A stretch of 64,000 bases of DNA, taken from the NCBI RefSeq assembly GCF_020382885.2, contig NC_058494.1, positions 11,798,001 to 11,862,000 of the forward strand. Direction: 5' to 3'. Source of the stretch: Scatophagus argus. Lineage: Eukaryota > Chordata > Actinopteri > Scatophagidae. Shown here piece after piece: positions 13,429 to 27,030 of the stretch (positions are counted from its first letter, which is position 1; the number at the start of each line of letters is the position of its first letter). Under the pieces are notes generated by a model. The model was not told where the DNA came from. It did no database searches and saw only the letters and a program-made list of their open reading frames with translations. The translations under genes were made by a program, and so were the position numbers.

Positions 13429-16400
13429 TCAGTGCAGATAGCTAGTGTTGTACTGGAAGGAAGCCATCTGGACCCGATTGCGCAACCTCTGGACCTCCAG
13501 ATCTTGAAAATAATCATCTTCGTCATTCTGGATGATGATCTTCTGCAGTTCACCAATCTCACGCTCCATCCTGGAACGCAGCTCTCGCTTCATCTTCAGC
13601 AGAGCCTATGAACAGTGGGAATGGGGATTGATCTTCACTAAAACTGCTTAACCGTTCATGAAATGTTTCGGAAACAAAGTGAATTGTCTGAACAGTTCTG
13701 CTCGGCACTAATAAAGGCCTTTCTTAAAATCTTGATATACACTTAGGTTAAGAACTGTACAGAATCTGACCCACAAAGACTCCATGATCCATTTAAACTA
13801 ACAAAATGGAACTGATCCAACAGTAGCTGGACTTCTGCCAAAGAAAGTGGTAAACAGTAAGTAAAAGACCTCACCTGAAGCACAATAAAACTTGGGTGGG
13901 TGATTTGTTGCGTTTAAATTGACTGAAGTCATTCTTCTCAGTTTTTGGGCTTAGGGCCAGGTCTGCCCACAGATTTCCACAAGTGATGCAAATTTGATGA
14001 ATTCTCAAAATGTGGCCATGACTGCAGCGTTATAGCAAAGCACCATTGTTCAAGTCCTTAAAACTGATTACATTTTGCAGTGCTTGAAACTTTTCACAGA
14101 GGAAATCAGAATATAAATTCATCATATAATCCACCATTTCCTGTGTCATGACATCCACCAGGCACAGTAAGAATTGAGACTTCACAGGTTGGACTTCAAA
14201 GTCAAGTTCAAATCAATTTGAACAAATTAGTTCAAATTAATTTGTTTTAACTGATGATTATGAGTGGTATACTTTCTTCAATTTTCCCAATTTTTTTTTT
14301 TTTTTTCAATTTTTTTATTTATTCAAGTATGAATTTCAAATAAAGAGACAACTCTAATTCAAAGCGTTGCAAACATTTTACCTTTTCTTGAGCTTTTTTC
14401 CGAACCTGGATCTCCTGTCGCTCTTGTGCAAGCTTTTCAGCTAGTAGTGAAAACTGAAAGACAGTACGTATGTTATGAGCAGACTGTGAAGGCCATAATA
14501 TTTACATATATACACATACATATATATAAACACACATATACATACATACACACATACATGTAATTTGTTCACAATACTTGAAGGTGTGACTACTTAAACT
14601 GCGTGTGAGAGTGTGTGTCCTACTTGGTCTTTGTAGTAGTTCTCCATGGATTTGATATAATCCTGGTGTCGCCTCTGATGTTCCAGCCGCTGCTCCCTAG
14701 CATAGGCTCTCTGCTCTCGTAACCGGACTTTCTGTAGCTCCAAACCTTCCTCAAACAGCTGCCGAAACATCTACACACACAGCCATACTTGGGTTATCAC
14801 ATCACTCAAAAGACTAACAGCTGATAATCACACAGAATCACACTTGTAATTTACACACTTGTGATCTACATATACCAGATCAACTTAAACCAACCAACCA
14901 AGACAAAATCAGACTTTTTAGAAGACAAGATTATGGGGATGGTCGAGGTTCACTGAAGCCAGGCAACACGCATTTATACAGTGGATCAGTGGATTAAATA
15001 TTGGGTTGATATACAAGGCCAAATGCAGCTTGGGAATGTGCTGCCACTGCAAATTGTTTATAAACCTCATGCAACTGTACACCACAGACATGGACTGCAA
15101 TACCCCTACATCACCAGCAAGAAAATCACATACATCAAGTTTAGAGATAAGATTGTTTCCACATCAAAGTAATTTTTTACTTAACTACGTGTACATGGTT
15201 TTCTGCTCTTAAGATGAAAATAGATTATATGTTTTATAAATGAGCCTGTGGTCTGTAATTCAAGCACTAGTATTGCATTCATCTGCATCTCTTGAATTCC
15301 TCTCAAACACCCACACAAATATTTAGGTGCGGAGACATTAAGGAACCACTGACTCCATGGAGTCCTTGTGTTTGAGGGAGGCTTGAAAATTGCCAAAAAT
15401 GTTCTTCTAAAATGCTGCTTTTCTCTGTTTTATAACAGAAAATGTAATTTATTTGGACTGTAAACTGAGTTCTTGGTCAAGCAACATAAAAAGGATGGAA
15501 CGACAAATAATCTAATAGTCATTAACAAAAAGAAATAATAATCTAAGTAATCATAAGTCACAGTCTTAGTCCCGGAACTGAAGCACAAAGTTATCACTAC
15601 CCACCCTTTCTTCCTTGGTGCGTGCCCTCATCAGGCGGGCACGATGCTGGACGTGGTAGTCGTTGTAGTATTTCTTGGCGCGTGCTACCTGCTGTCTCTG
15701 TTCCCTCAGTCTGTTCTGGGTTGACTTCTGCTGCTGGATGCGTTCTTTGAAGTCCCTCTGGAAAATAAATATTTGAGCTCGCATGTGGCCCGCTTGGTTC
15801 GACAAATACTGGTGTCTGCAGCCGGCAGGTAAAGTCTACGTGTGGTGCATGCCACTTTGTGCACGAAGCTACGCACTCAGATTAATTTTAAGTGTTCATC
15901 TTTTGAGCGTGTTGATGCTCACCAGACGCTTGTTGTGGTCCTTTTCTTTGCGGATTATCTCCACCAACAGGTCATGTTTCCTCTGGGCTTCCTCCACCTG
16001 GCAGACAAGAAATGCATTTTACATATCCATCCACAAATCATGAGTTCCAGGAGTCAAAGGGAACAAACGTCAAAGCAAAACAAGCAGTGCATTTTAGTGC
16101 TGTTGGCCACTTGGTTGTGACTTGTAACAGTCCAGGTAACAGCCAGGTAACAGTCCTACCTGGCTGGAGAGTTTGTTGTGACGCTGGCTATGGGAAGACG
16201 ACAGTGCATGGAGTCTATCCACCTGCTGCATCTGCTGCTCCCACATCCGACCCAGGGCATGAGGGGAGATGTGAAGATGAGGCAACTCTTCCAAGAGCAC
16301 AGGCAGGAGCTCATTCTCTTTTACTTTCACTGCAGAGAGAGAAAGACACACAAACCAGAGCATTACAGATATAAGATATGATGTGCAATTTCTGTCTACT

Positions 16401-19400
16401 GAAGGTATGTCACTACTGGAGAGATGGTCTTTTCATAAAACTTTTTATCTTGAAAGACAAATATTTTTTAAAATTGCTGCTACATGACCAGAGAAGAGGC
16501 CGTAGTATTTCTATGGTAGCCTGTTGCTTTCCAAGACAACTCCCAAGCCCTTCCTGTTGGACAGCCTGACCAGAGCTCCAGGCATATTAGTTGGCAGCCT
16601 GACTCAAACAAATAAGGATCTGCAAAGAAATGATGTTCTTCTTCTATAATTACATCGATGGACATTTTTTCATTTGGCTGAAGGTAACAGACACGGTGAG
16701 TCACTGCGTGTGGGCTGAGCTCATACTGTTGTGTGCGAGCAACAGGTAAATACATATATCTGCGCATGTGCAAGCATTCGAGCCCGTGCACCTGGTTATT
16801 ACTGGGTGCGTGCTGAAGCTTTTAGTTTAGTGGCTACTGCAGACTTGCAGTTAAGTCCATTTAGTTTTCGTCTTAAAAGGCAGGAAATAACCTCTATTCA
16901 AATCAGTTTGGGATCTCGGCGCTTCCTGTGAGTTGCAGTACGCCGGACAAGCTGCATGCAGGCACTTCGTTCTGGAGAATACAGTGAGGCTGTTCTGCTG
17001 TAAAAATGCTCTGAGGACTGAAAAACCCGAATTTCCATCGTCGTGGGACGATTAAATTTAGTGTAATTCTACAAATGACTTCTGGGGGTCAGCAAACTGC
17101 GTCTAGTCTTCCGCAAATTCAAGAAGAAGAACAACGCTTCCATATCCCGACTTGCTAGTCAGCGTCTGTTTTTGTTCACAAAAATAAAATAAATAAAAAT
17201 CTTTGGGGGGGACGGCGTACTGGATTGAGTTATCTCCAGTTCCCAGTAAAGGACCAAGAGCGTTGTAAGCAGCGGCCGAGGGCAGTGAATGAGCCTAAAT
17301 ATGGAGAGAACACCGCTGCGGAACGTATTCAATACCTACGAGTTTGTGGTCTCCATTTCAAAGCAGAGGACTATGAACGCTATGCCCTGGTGTACGTAAA
17401 TCAGAAAAGACCGAAAAGAAGCTGCCGTTCCGTCTGTTGTCCTGGACGGAGAGGAGCCGGGGCCTCGTCCTGCTCCGTCACTCGCAGCCGAAAGCCATCG
17501 CGCACAGGTGAGACTGTCACGGAGAGTTTTGACTGTGTTGCTGTTATCTGAGTTGACAACTTATGATACAGTGATGCTGCCCAACGTTACGCTTACACTA
17601 AAGGCGTTGTGTGGTATCAGCTGCAAGACACCAGGGCAGTCATGGAGAGACCAGCAGGCCAGGTCACAAACACAGGTGAGTCAGTAAATTGTCTTCACTT
17701 TCTGGTTTGCATGTGCACGTGGGATTAATTAATGATATCATAGGTGCTTTAAGTAGCCATAGCTGCGCATTATGGTCATGCGTAAATGTGCTGTGGGATT
17801 CATGAGGACACCTTGTCAACACAGATAATCAGTGAACCACACTGTTGACAGGTGTAGAGACACAAAGGTATTTTTATACAAACTGATGATCAAGGGAACC
17901 TCTTTGTCTGTTAATGGCAAACAGTGCACAGTGCACTTTTGTGTGCAAAATATGGACAAACGTTTCAGACCAAGCACTTCATAGACATGCTCAGCGTGAT
18001 ACAGCAGATAATTCACAAGTGACAGCAGTAACTGTTAGTCAAAACAAAACAACGATTGCTTCAGAGTCGTAGAATGGCTTGCATGTTTTTAATTAAGATC
18101 TACACTGAGCAATCCACAAAAGGAAGCATTTTTGACCTACGTCACTCAAGCATCTCACAAAACAGATATGCCAGGTGACAGAAATGTTCAGTAGTTTATG
18201 TTGTAAACTTAAAATCAGTGTCAATTGGGACTGATCAAGGTCTACACAGATGTGGTATTTTGATATAATATGATCAGTGCAGGTTTGCTTCAGTTTACGA
18301 CTCAGAGGACCAGAGGTTTGCTTGTAAACACTTTTGGTCTGATAAGTTTAGGATGTTCAGCATGGTTAATACAGTTTGTCTGGCTGCTAATGTTGAAGAA
18401 GTTGTCCAATAGAGTTCACTCAGTTGTTTGTGGTTTTAACTTTGTTTGAAAGTATACTTCAATTACCTTTTCTTCTCTTGTGGTTAATTAATCCAACTTT
18501 TATCTAAAAACATCCTTCTGACTGACCACACTGATGTTAATTCACAGGCAATCACATGAATGTACCAGAGACATGCGCTGCAACCATGGAGAAGTAAGTC
18601 TGCAAAAAACCTGTGCTGAACCATGTATCATTAAAACAAGGCAGACAGTTACACAATATTACAGTATAGTATACAGTAGATTAATTCAGGGTGTTGTATG
18701 GGTGTTAAGACAATGTATCCATTCAGAAAACTTATATGCTTCTGCCTCAGGTCATGCTTCATACAACCTCAGCTCCCTTTTCTGTCCCATAACAGACCAA
18801 CTCTGCAGCATGTTGTTGATGAGGAGGCAATCCTACAGCTGATGAAGAACTGCCCAATGTGCAATAGAGCGTGCCGCTGCAGCAAACACACTCGCGGACC
18901 TTACTTTATAGTCTACCAGAGCTGTTACTTCTGCCATTATCAGCGCAAGTGGGCCAGCCAACCTGAAGCTAAAAATATGAACACCTACAAGACACACAAA
19001 ACACCTAAAAGGAAACTTCAGTCAAAGGACAAGGTGTCTCTAAATACCAAGGCTCAGTCATCGCAGCTTAAGACTGGCACTTGCTCAGACTCAAACAACC
19101 CTGAGTGAACCCGGTGTCAACACTGATTTTGATGACTCAATCACAGGAATGCGGATTTTGGCACCAACTCAGATTGAGATGTGCCTTTAGGGGGGATCAT
19201 TATTATGCAGATGAAGTTGCTTGATGAAGACTGCCAATTCTGTGCAACTTTCTGTAGCGATGAAGCTTCAGTCCACACACTAACATTTAATTTGCTTATA
19301 ATTAAAACACAGAGTAAAATGATCAAAGAGGGGATGGGCATAGTTTTGCTTTGCACTCACAATATAGTAAGGAGAAATTGTGTTGAGGAAACAAGTTTTT

Positions 19401-22400
19401 GAATAATAATCATAATTATGATATTTACATTTAGCCATAATCCTCAAGCACTGCTATATGACTACTAAATGAATAAGAAGGCTATGTGGTGATTATTAAT
19501 CAGTCATTAACCTACTTGATGGAGCTTTCTTGGGGGCCTCCTGCCATTTGCGGCCTGGTGTGGTTTGTGTGTTAGGTTGTGACTTCTGCTGGGCCTTCGT
19601 TAAGGCGGCTTGAGAAACATCCCCTAGAATGGCCTCTCTGTACTGTCGCTCCTAAACAGAGAAAGAAAGACAGACAAACACTAATCTGTTGGTAAAATGG
19701 GGTGAATTGCTCAATAGTCACAAGCACTCAGTATTAAAGAGTAATGTTTCCTATTTTGCCCATGTTCCTTCGAACTTCAAGGTACTTGTTTAATACTTAG
19801 CAGCTGAGATATCCCCTTTGCCATTTTATAAGTTTATGCTAACTTTATTTGTGAAGTTGATGTTGACAGATTAAAGAAACCTTTCCTTCAGTTCCTTCAA
19901 CATACCAACAAATAAGGCGTATTTTATACTTTGATAGTGAAAGATAGTGAAAGTTATTGAGGGAAAAACATACTGAGGAAAAGCTATATGATGAATGCAT
20001 ATTTGAGCAAATGTGCTTCCACAAATTGACTTGCTTTGTGCTGCATACTGTAGTTTTCGTTTTTTTGTTTTTTTGCCATTAGTCCCAAGGTTGTGACTAA
20101 TTTATTTTCTAGCATTCACAATTATTTAGTATTCACAAGATATCAGATAAATTATTATACTGTTGTAATTTATGCCTGTAAAATGCCTTGGTTAAAGTAA
20201 AATTGATAAATTGATCAAAGTGTTAAAGTCACTAATTTCCAAGGAAGTACAGACCCAAGCAACCATGGACAAGAATAGACCTATGAAACAAACAGCACAT
20301 GTACCAACTGAGACTTTCGAGCAGTGGCCCTAGTACAGAAATGAAATGGACACAACACAGCCACAGCATCTTGCGAATGCACTGACTAATATACCGTCCA
20401 ATAGTGAGGTTTATTTATTTATTCTTTTTTTTCATGATGAGGATCAAATCAGTGAGAAACAGACAAAAGGTCTGCTCCAACATTCTTCATTGGGGATGTG
20501 GTGTGGAAAATGGAAGGGAAAGGCTGTGAGGGGGGGTCCTCATCGTACTGATGACTTACGGCTTCCTGAGCTTTGAGCCGTGCCTTGTCTAGATCTGCCC
20601 GCTCTTTGTCTTCGTATTTCTTTAACTCCTTCTTATAGGCCTTATTCTGCAGATACTGAAAGGGAGAGGAAGTTTAATTTTATTATCTTTTAAAATTATT
20701 TTTAATTAATTAAGCAAATATACAATGTGCCTCTTGTCGACAGTACGTGCACCTCATTACATTATATGCACTACATTTTAAAAGGGAAACCACTAAAAAC
20801 AGTGACTGACTATGTATACCTTGTTGTGTTTCCTGTGAGACGGTCTATGGTGCACCTCTTCTTGCCTTGAATGATCCAAAGTTGTGAGATTTTGTTGTTT
20901 GCCATCATCCAGATTCAAGGCCTCTGCCGTGGTGTCTTCTAACTGTCCCTGCAGGAAGCGTCGAACTGGTGGAGGTGAGGGAGACAAGGAGCGTGTCCGG
21001 TGGGTGGATTCAGCCTCAGGTGTACCTGAAACTAAAACAAATTTACAGTTCTATGCAATTATTTTCAGCGTCAGTGCACTACTTACATAAATTGTGTTAA
21101 AAGTGGTCTAAGTCTAAATAAAAAATAAACTTGATTTAACCAAAATCTGTCACAGCATGAGATCCAAAACAGGTATTTTTTTTGTTAATGATTTAGAAAA
21201 TTTCTTGAAAGCAATTGTGAAAATTAATAGACATCTGTAGCTTCCTGACAGGTTAAAATTCAAATTATCTGTACTGTAATTAAAGAGCCATTTTACAAAC
21301 TCTGTATTTCTCTGTGGCTGCAGATTGATTTAGCTAAAATGTGCATACCTGTTTGTTGTCTGGGAGTCTTGCGACACTCCATGATGCCATCACTGTGGTG
21401 AGACTGCTTGTCCTCTTCTCTGACTTCAGTGGACTCTCCACTTTCACTCAGAACTCGTTTAAGCATCTGCAGGAATCGCACATTCAACGTTGTTGCAAGC
21501 ATAAAGAAAGGACAATACACAGGCACAAAATGTTAATACTTCCTCCCTCTCTTCAAACAAAAACAGTTATGCTTGGGTGAGAAACAATATATGTACACAC
21601 ACCTGATCAAGTTCCTCAAGTCGATGGGAGAGTTTCTCAGATATGTGATGCAGTTCCTCTTCTGCTTGCTTGTTCCTCTGTCTGCGGTACGACAGAGGCT
21701 CCCGAAAGCTGTCCTCCTCCAGCCTGTTCCTGCTGAGAAAGATGCCATACAGCTGAGACAGACAATCAGAAAACTGACCCTGACTACATTATATTCACGT
21801 AAAGCAACTTCTATGAGGACGTTCCTTCTTCTACAGCTTTCAACTTGAACTCCACCTCTCTTACCGTAAGCCTGCCCTATTATTGTGGCTTATTCTTCTG
21901 TCTGAGTGTATTCGTGTGCAACTCAGATCCTCCTCATCTTGTTCTTCCTCTTCAGTGTCTGTTGGAGAAGGGGATGCGGCTGCCATCTCATCCTGCAGGG
22001 TGAGGAAAAGGACATCTGGCTGGGTGCGGAATAAAACCCTCCTGGGGCCCCCGTTGGTTGGCTGAGATTAGGCAAAAGAGAGAATACAATTCATCTGGTT
22101 AAAGGTGTAATATGTAGAATATTTCAGTTGCTGTTTATGAACACGTATTTCAAAATTGGCAGCTTGCCTGCGGTTGAGAGAGAGCAGCTGTGGTCAAGAG
22201 AATGTTATCTTGCGCAGCGGTTATGTTCTAAAACACAAATAAACACACACACACACCTTTGCATATCCCTACAGATGTTGAGTGAATACAGTGCAGCTTT
22301 CACCCTTTTCCTGTGTGCCTCTGCTCAGCACACCTGCCTGTGGGGTGCTCACACAGACATGAATCTTTTCATGACAGAGAGATGGAGACAGTAAACTCGG

Positions 22401-25400
22401 TCGCTACGTTTTGATAGAGTGCTGACCGCCTTGTGCTGTTATTGACTGGAGGCTACATACCACTGCACATGCTAACAAAGTGCTAAGAGAAAAAGAAAAT
22501 ACAGGTAGAGGACAGGGTCTCTGCATCTGACACGCCTCTACAGAATCATAAGTGATGACTGAGAGAAATGACTTTAGTATTTAATCCCATGCAAAGAAGA
22601 TTCAGAAACTAGACCCTGGCAGATAAATTAGTGTGATATTCTAATTTATTTTCCATTCAATTTTAACTTGTGCACAAATCTGTTCAATAAGACAGGTTGT
22701 AAATGAGCAAACTGACTTAAACTCTGTTGATAAACTAGCTTATACAATAAGCTAGTTTATCAACTTGTGTCCACCCAGTAATAATAGCAATATAATACAC
22801 AGGTCTAAACCTGACCTTGCCAATATTAGATCTGAGATTGCTGTATAACAAGTTAAGACTTGTTGCCCTCTTACCTCCAGTGCCTCCCCCTCCACTTCTG
22901 TCCTGGCTCTTTGCTGCATGGACAAAAACTCCTCACTCACAGCTGGAAATTAAACAAAATGTGACATCAGGAACTAAGTTAAACTTCACTCCTTTGGGGG
23001 ATTTTCACTTGTCAGTTGTCACCAGCGTGACGACTGATGCTATCAGATGCTGCAGATCAAGGGTGCTATTTGTTTGCGGCCCTGCAGATCGAACGTCTGT
23101 CACCTTCACAGCTATGATTTCTCTCTAATGCTAGCAGGCATTTTAATCTCATGATATGTGCTGTAGAGTTAAAGAAATCAGTCAGTTAAACCATTTGTCA
23201 CTTTGTTCTGGTAAAATTGTTTTACTCACTAGGAGACTGTAAAAGTGGGGGGGACTGTAGCCCATTGGTGACAACTGTCTCAGCTGGTGGTCTAGAGGTC
23301 TGTGGGAGGAAGAGACGTAAAACAAGAAAAATGCATGAAGAGAAAAAAAATGTCTTTCTGGGTTAGAAAATGGTACTTAAGGACTTAACACGTAGGAGAA
23401 AATGTAAAATAAACAAATAATCAATTAATTAATTAAATTACAATATATTATATTAACATATTATCTTGGTTTTGCTGAGTTGTCCAAAATAAGAACTTGG
23501 TCAACATTAATTTGACAGCATACATACATAGATAGGATGCACAAGCCTGGCTATACCTCATTTTATTATCTAACAAAGTGTGTGTGGTGGTTTCGGTACA
23601 TAAAATAATAATGATGACCATTATCATTTATTGTTGGTCACGTTTGTAGGCCAGTGAGTAGCTGACCCATAAAACAAGCCCAAATATAGAAATGCGTTTC
23701 ATCATTTTAAATGGCCCTTCAGAGGTTTGATAAATAAGTTTTAGTGCAGTTATGAAGAAAAGTCAGGAAGTCTGAAAAGTAACTTTATCTCAGCCCTTTG
23801 AATGAGTCAGCATACATTTATCCTTCCTGTATTGTCTAGGAACCACTAAAATAGAAAGTGTATGTGAGTGTGAAAGACAGAGAGACAGCTCATTGCCCCT
23901 AGAACTTCAGGAGGATAATGTTCGCATGTCCTTGCAAATTGCATGCAAATAACAGGTAAACTCACTGTAAAACAAGTGAAGTTCAACATGCTGTATCTAC
24001 AAGCTACCTCTGTAGGGACAGGAGCAGATTCTTCCCCTGCATGTCCTTGGTTGAAGCCATCAGCTGTGGGAGGTTGGCTGGGTGATTGTGGGTCTGTGTC
24101 AGGTCTGTGGGGGGTGTGGCTCTGGTTGGGTGGCTGCAATGCGATGGCTGAGTGCAGCGGTTCAGCCAGTGGAGTGCCCTGGGCATCCAAAGGACCAACG
24201 GCGGTGACTGCATCTGCTGAGGTTTGGGGACAGACAGCAGGTCCCGTCAGATTAATTACCAGATTTATTGAAAGAGTTATTACAGTTACAAGTTAAAATC
24301 TTAAACAATTCATTATAATAAATCAATCAAAATATAGATGATACTTGGAGGCATCAAGATGTAATAGTGCAGACACACGCATGTAATCGTTTTGGTTTGT
24401 GTGGACACGGTTATGGACTGATTACTGATGTTAAATTGTCTGAGAATGTCTTTGTGGATTGCAGCAAAGCCACATTCCAGGTCAAGTCATTTCTGTATAC
24501 TGTGACTTTAATCAGTGTATAAAGCAACATGTTTAAAACAAAAGAGCAAGAACATTTTGTGAAAGCCAAAGGAACATAAATATCTGACATGTTGAAAAAA
24601 AAAAAAACAAAAAAACAAAAAAACTTGGATGACATTGTATAGACAGCTAGGCCAAAATACAGTACAGTAAGTGTGATGAGGACAAGTAAATATGTCCTTG
24701 AATTCTTACTTACTTTCTTGCTTGGCTGTAAATGTACGTGCCGAGACTCCCAGCCCAATGAGCTCACTAGCTGATCCCATCTCCTCAGCATTCCAAGAAT
24801 GGAGGGAATGTTTGCTGGAGCGGACAGTGGACCTGAACAATAAGATATAATATCAGTTATCAAAACTACTAAACATTAAAATGATAGATAGTTACCTTGA
24901 TATACTTGCTTAATTCATCAAACCACAATATGCTCACTCAAAACTGTGAGATTTAAAACATGTAACTGAGTGCAGACCTCCAAAGACATAAAAATCATTA
25001 CACCTGCATGTTAAAACGTATTCTGTGAGTTTTCCAGATCTAAGCCATTAGCTAAGATTGGTGTTGCAGCAGTGCTTAACAGAAGAACTGCATAGCTGAC
25101 AAAAGCCATGGCAACCACCAGACTAAAAATACAAAGCAGCATTAGGTTTTAGGTAAACAGTAATAGTATTTAGTACAAAATCATCACAACAATAAAAGGT
25201 TAGCATCCAAGATACAACCATGTTTAAAACATTAAAAAAAAGTATTAACTGCAACGCAATTCCTCATGTGGCACAGATTTGTTTTTCTACGAGAAGCTCT
25301 TACTCTCCACTGGAAGTTGAGGCCTCTCCATCCAGTTTAGTCTTCTTGTGCTTTGTGGCATCGCAATTTGTTGGCTCCTTGGCTTCATCCGGAACATCCT

Positions 25401-26996
25401 GACTGAGACCTTCATTCAGTTCCTCTGAGAAAAGACACGAACAACACAAATGACCCATGGGGAGGAAACAGAAAAGCTATGAAAGAACTAACGTCAAGGA
25501 GAAAGCAGTAATTGTGATTACAGCATGTAATGACCTCCATGGAATTTTAAAAAGGAACAAAGACATGTAACTTTTATTTCATCAGAAGTCTGACCAACAA
25601 CAGAGTCCATCATGTCATTTTTAAACACAAAACTCAGCCAATACAGCAGTTATAAACTAAACTAGGTGCTAAAAATAGAGGAACTTGACCCTGTTGCACA
25701 CTGAAGATGGACACTTCATTGTACCAGTGTCACCACAGCTCAGAATAACAAACATTTCAGCATCCAACATTACCCACAAGTTTGATTAAGCCTTTTGTAC
25801 ACTCACATCATTTGTAAGTGTAGATACAGCAATTAACTAGTAATTGCTATTTGGCAGTGATTTGAGGGATGGCCCACTCACACAAAGGCATGCTCAGTTC
25901 TGCAAAATGGCCAGCTGGTCTTAAACTGGGTTTAGGACACATTATGTCCAGTTCATGATGAAGGACAGACAGTCAGTCTCACTTCAATAGAGCCTTGTGT
26001 CTCAGCCAGTAAAAAAAAAGACAGAAGAAGAATAATTAGCAGCCCCGGCAAAATAAGAACACCAGATGCTAAAGGCTGTTGTGAAATTGGCAACTGAGGC
26101 ACTGTTCTCCAAAGTTCTGCAAAGCTATTTATTTATGCGAGCAGTGTATTAATGGCAAAGGTTAAATATGTTTGGATGACTGATATCTGATACAAGTCCT
26201 GATAATCTGATATTTATTTTCAGTACATGTTCAAGTAAAATGAATACATATTTTATTGTTCACTGTTGTTAGTGTTCTGTAACATTAGCACGGCTTCAGC
26301 TTGTGGAGTTACTACAGCAGAAATCTTTCTCAAATCTTTACGTTAGGTTTAGATTTATTGGGCAGCTTTAAAATGTGTGATTAAAAATGATAAAGGTAAA
26401 CATTAGGGATATTAACGACAGACATTTTGTTTGTAAAAACAGTGTCTAGATCCACATCTTTGTAAATGCCTTTGGTAAAAAATAAAGTGAAGCTGATGAG
26501 GGAAAAGTGACAAGTTCTTCTTCTGCCTACCACCATTCTGCGACTCCTCACTTATCTCTTCCTTGAGATATTCCAGGAGGCCATCGAAGATTTCCAGGAG
26601 GTTCTTGATAGACTTTTTGTCCCCTCTGACAATATTTTCTCCTGTGAACACACAACTTTTGTCAGCATTACACTCAGTACTCATCTTTTTTACTGCTGAA
26701 GAAAAACAAATTATTGCTCTGGTATTTCTACACAAGTGAACTGATGGTGAAATTTTGCACCCTCTCAAGTGGCTCCAAATCAAAGAAGATGTTTGTAACA
26801 GTAAATTACCATTGTTCTTCACTTATATATTCAGATGAGTTGATCATTACTACTTCTATCAGTGTAAATGCTTATTATACCTGTAATGTGTGAGAGGCTG
26901 ATCTGAAGGTAATCCAGGGACAGTGAATCAATCACAGACTGAGTATTATGGACATCAGCCTCTTGACTGCATGGTGCTGCAATGTAATCTACAACA

Positions 26997-27030
<34 letters not shown>

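Noticed and set aside
13333-13611. Plus-strand 92-codon frame at the cep95 3' end
   Set aside because: Complement of the last cep95 coding exon (ending [10 protein letters not shown]).
16480-16931. Open frames on both strands near 16.5-16.9 kb
   Set aside because: Inside a cep95 intron, with no splice or homology support. Examined as a possible first exon of the THAP-like gene, but no Cys-pair start was found.
24411-24863. Long minus-strand 150-codon frame over a cep95 exon
   Set aside because: Exon phasing through neighbouring exons requires a different frame ([19 protein letters not shown]). The long frame is mostly intron.
26831-27025. Minus-strand frame beginning with a CV repeat
   Set aside because: The CV run is translated (GT)n intron; only the cep95 exon 26881-26988 is coding.
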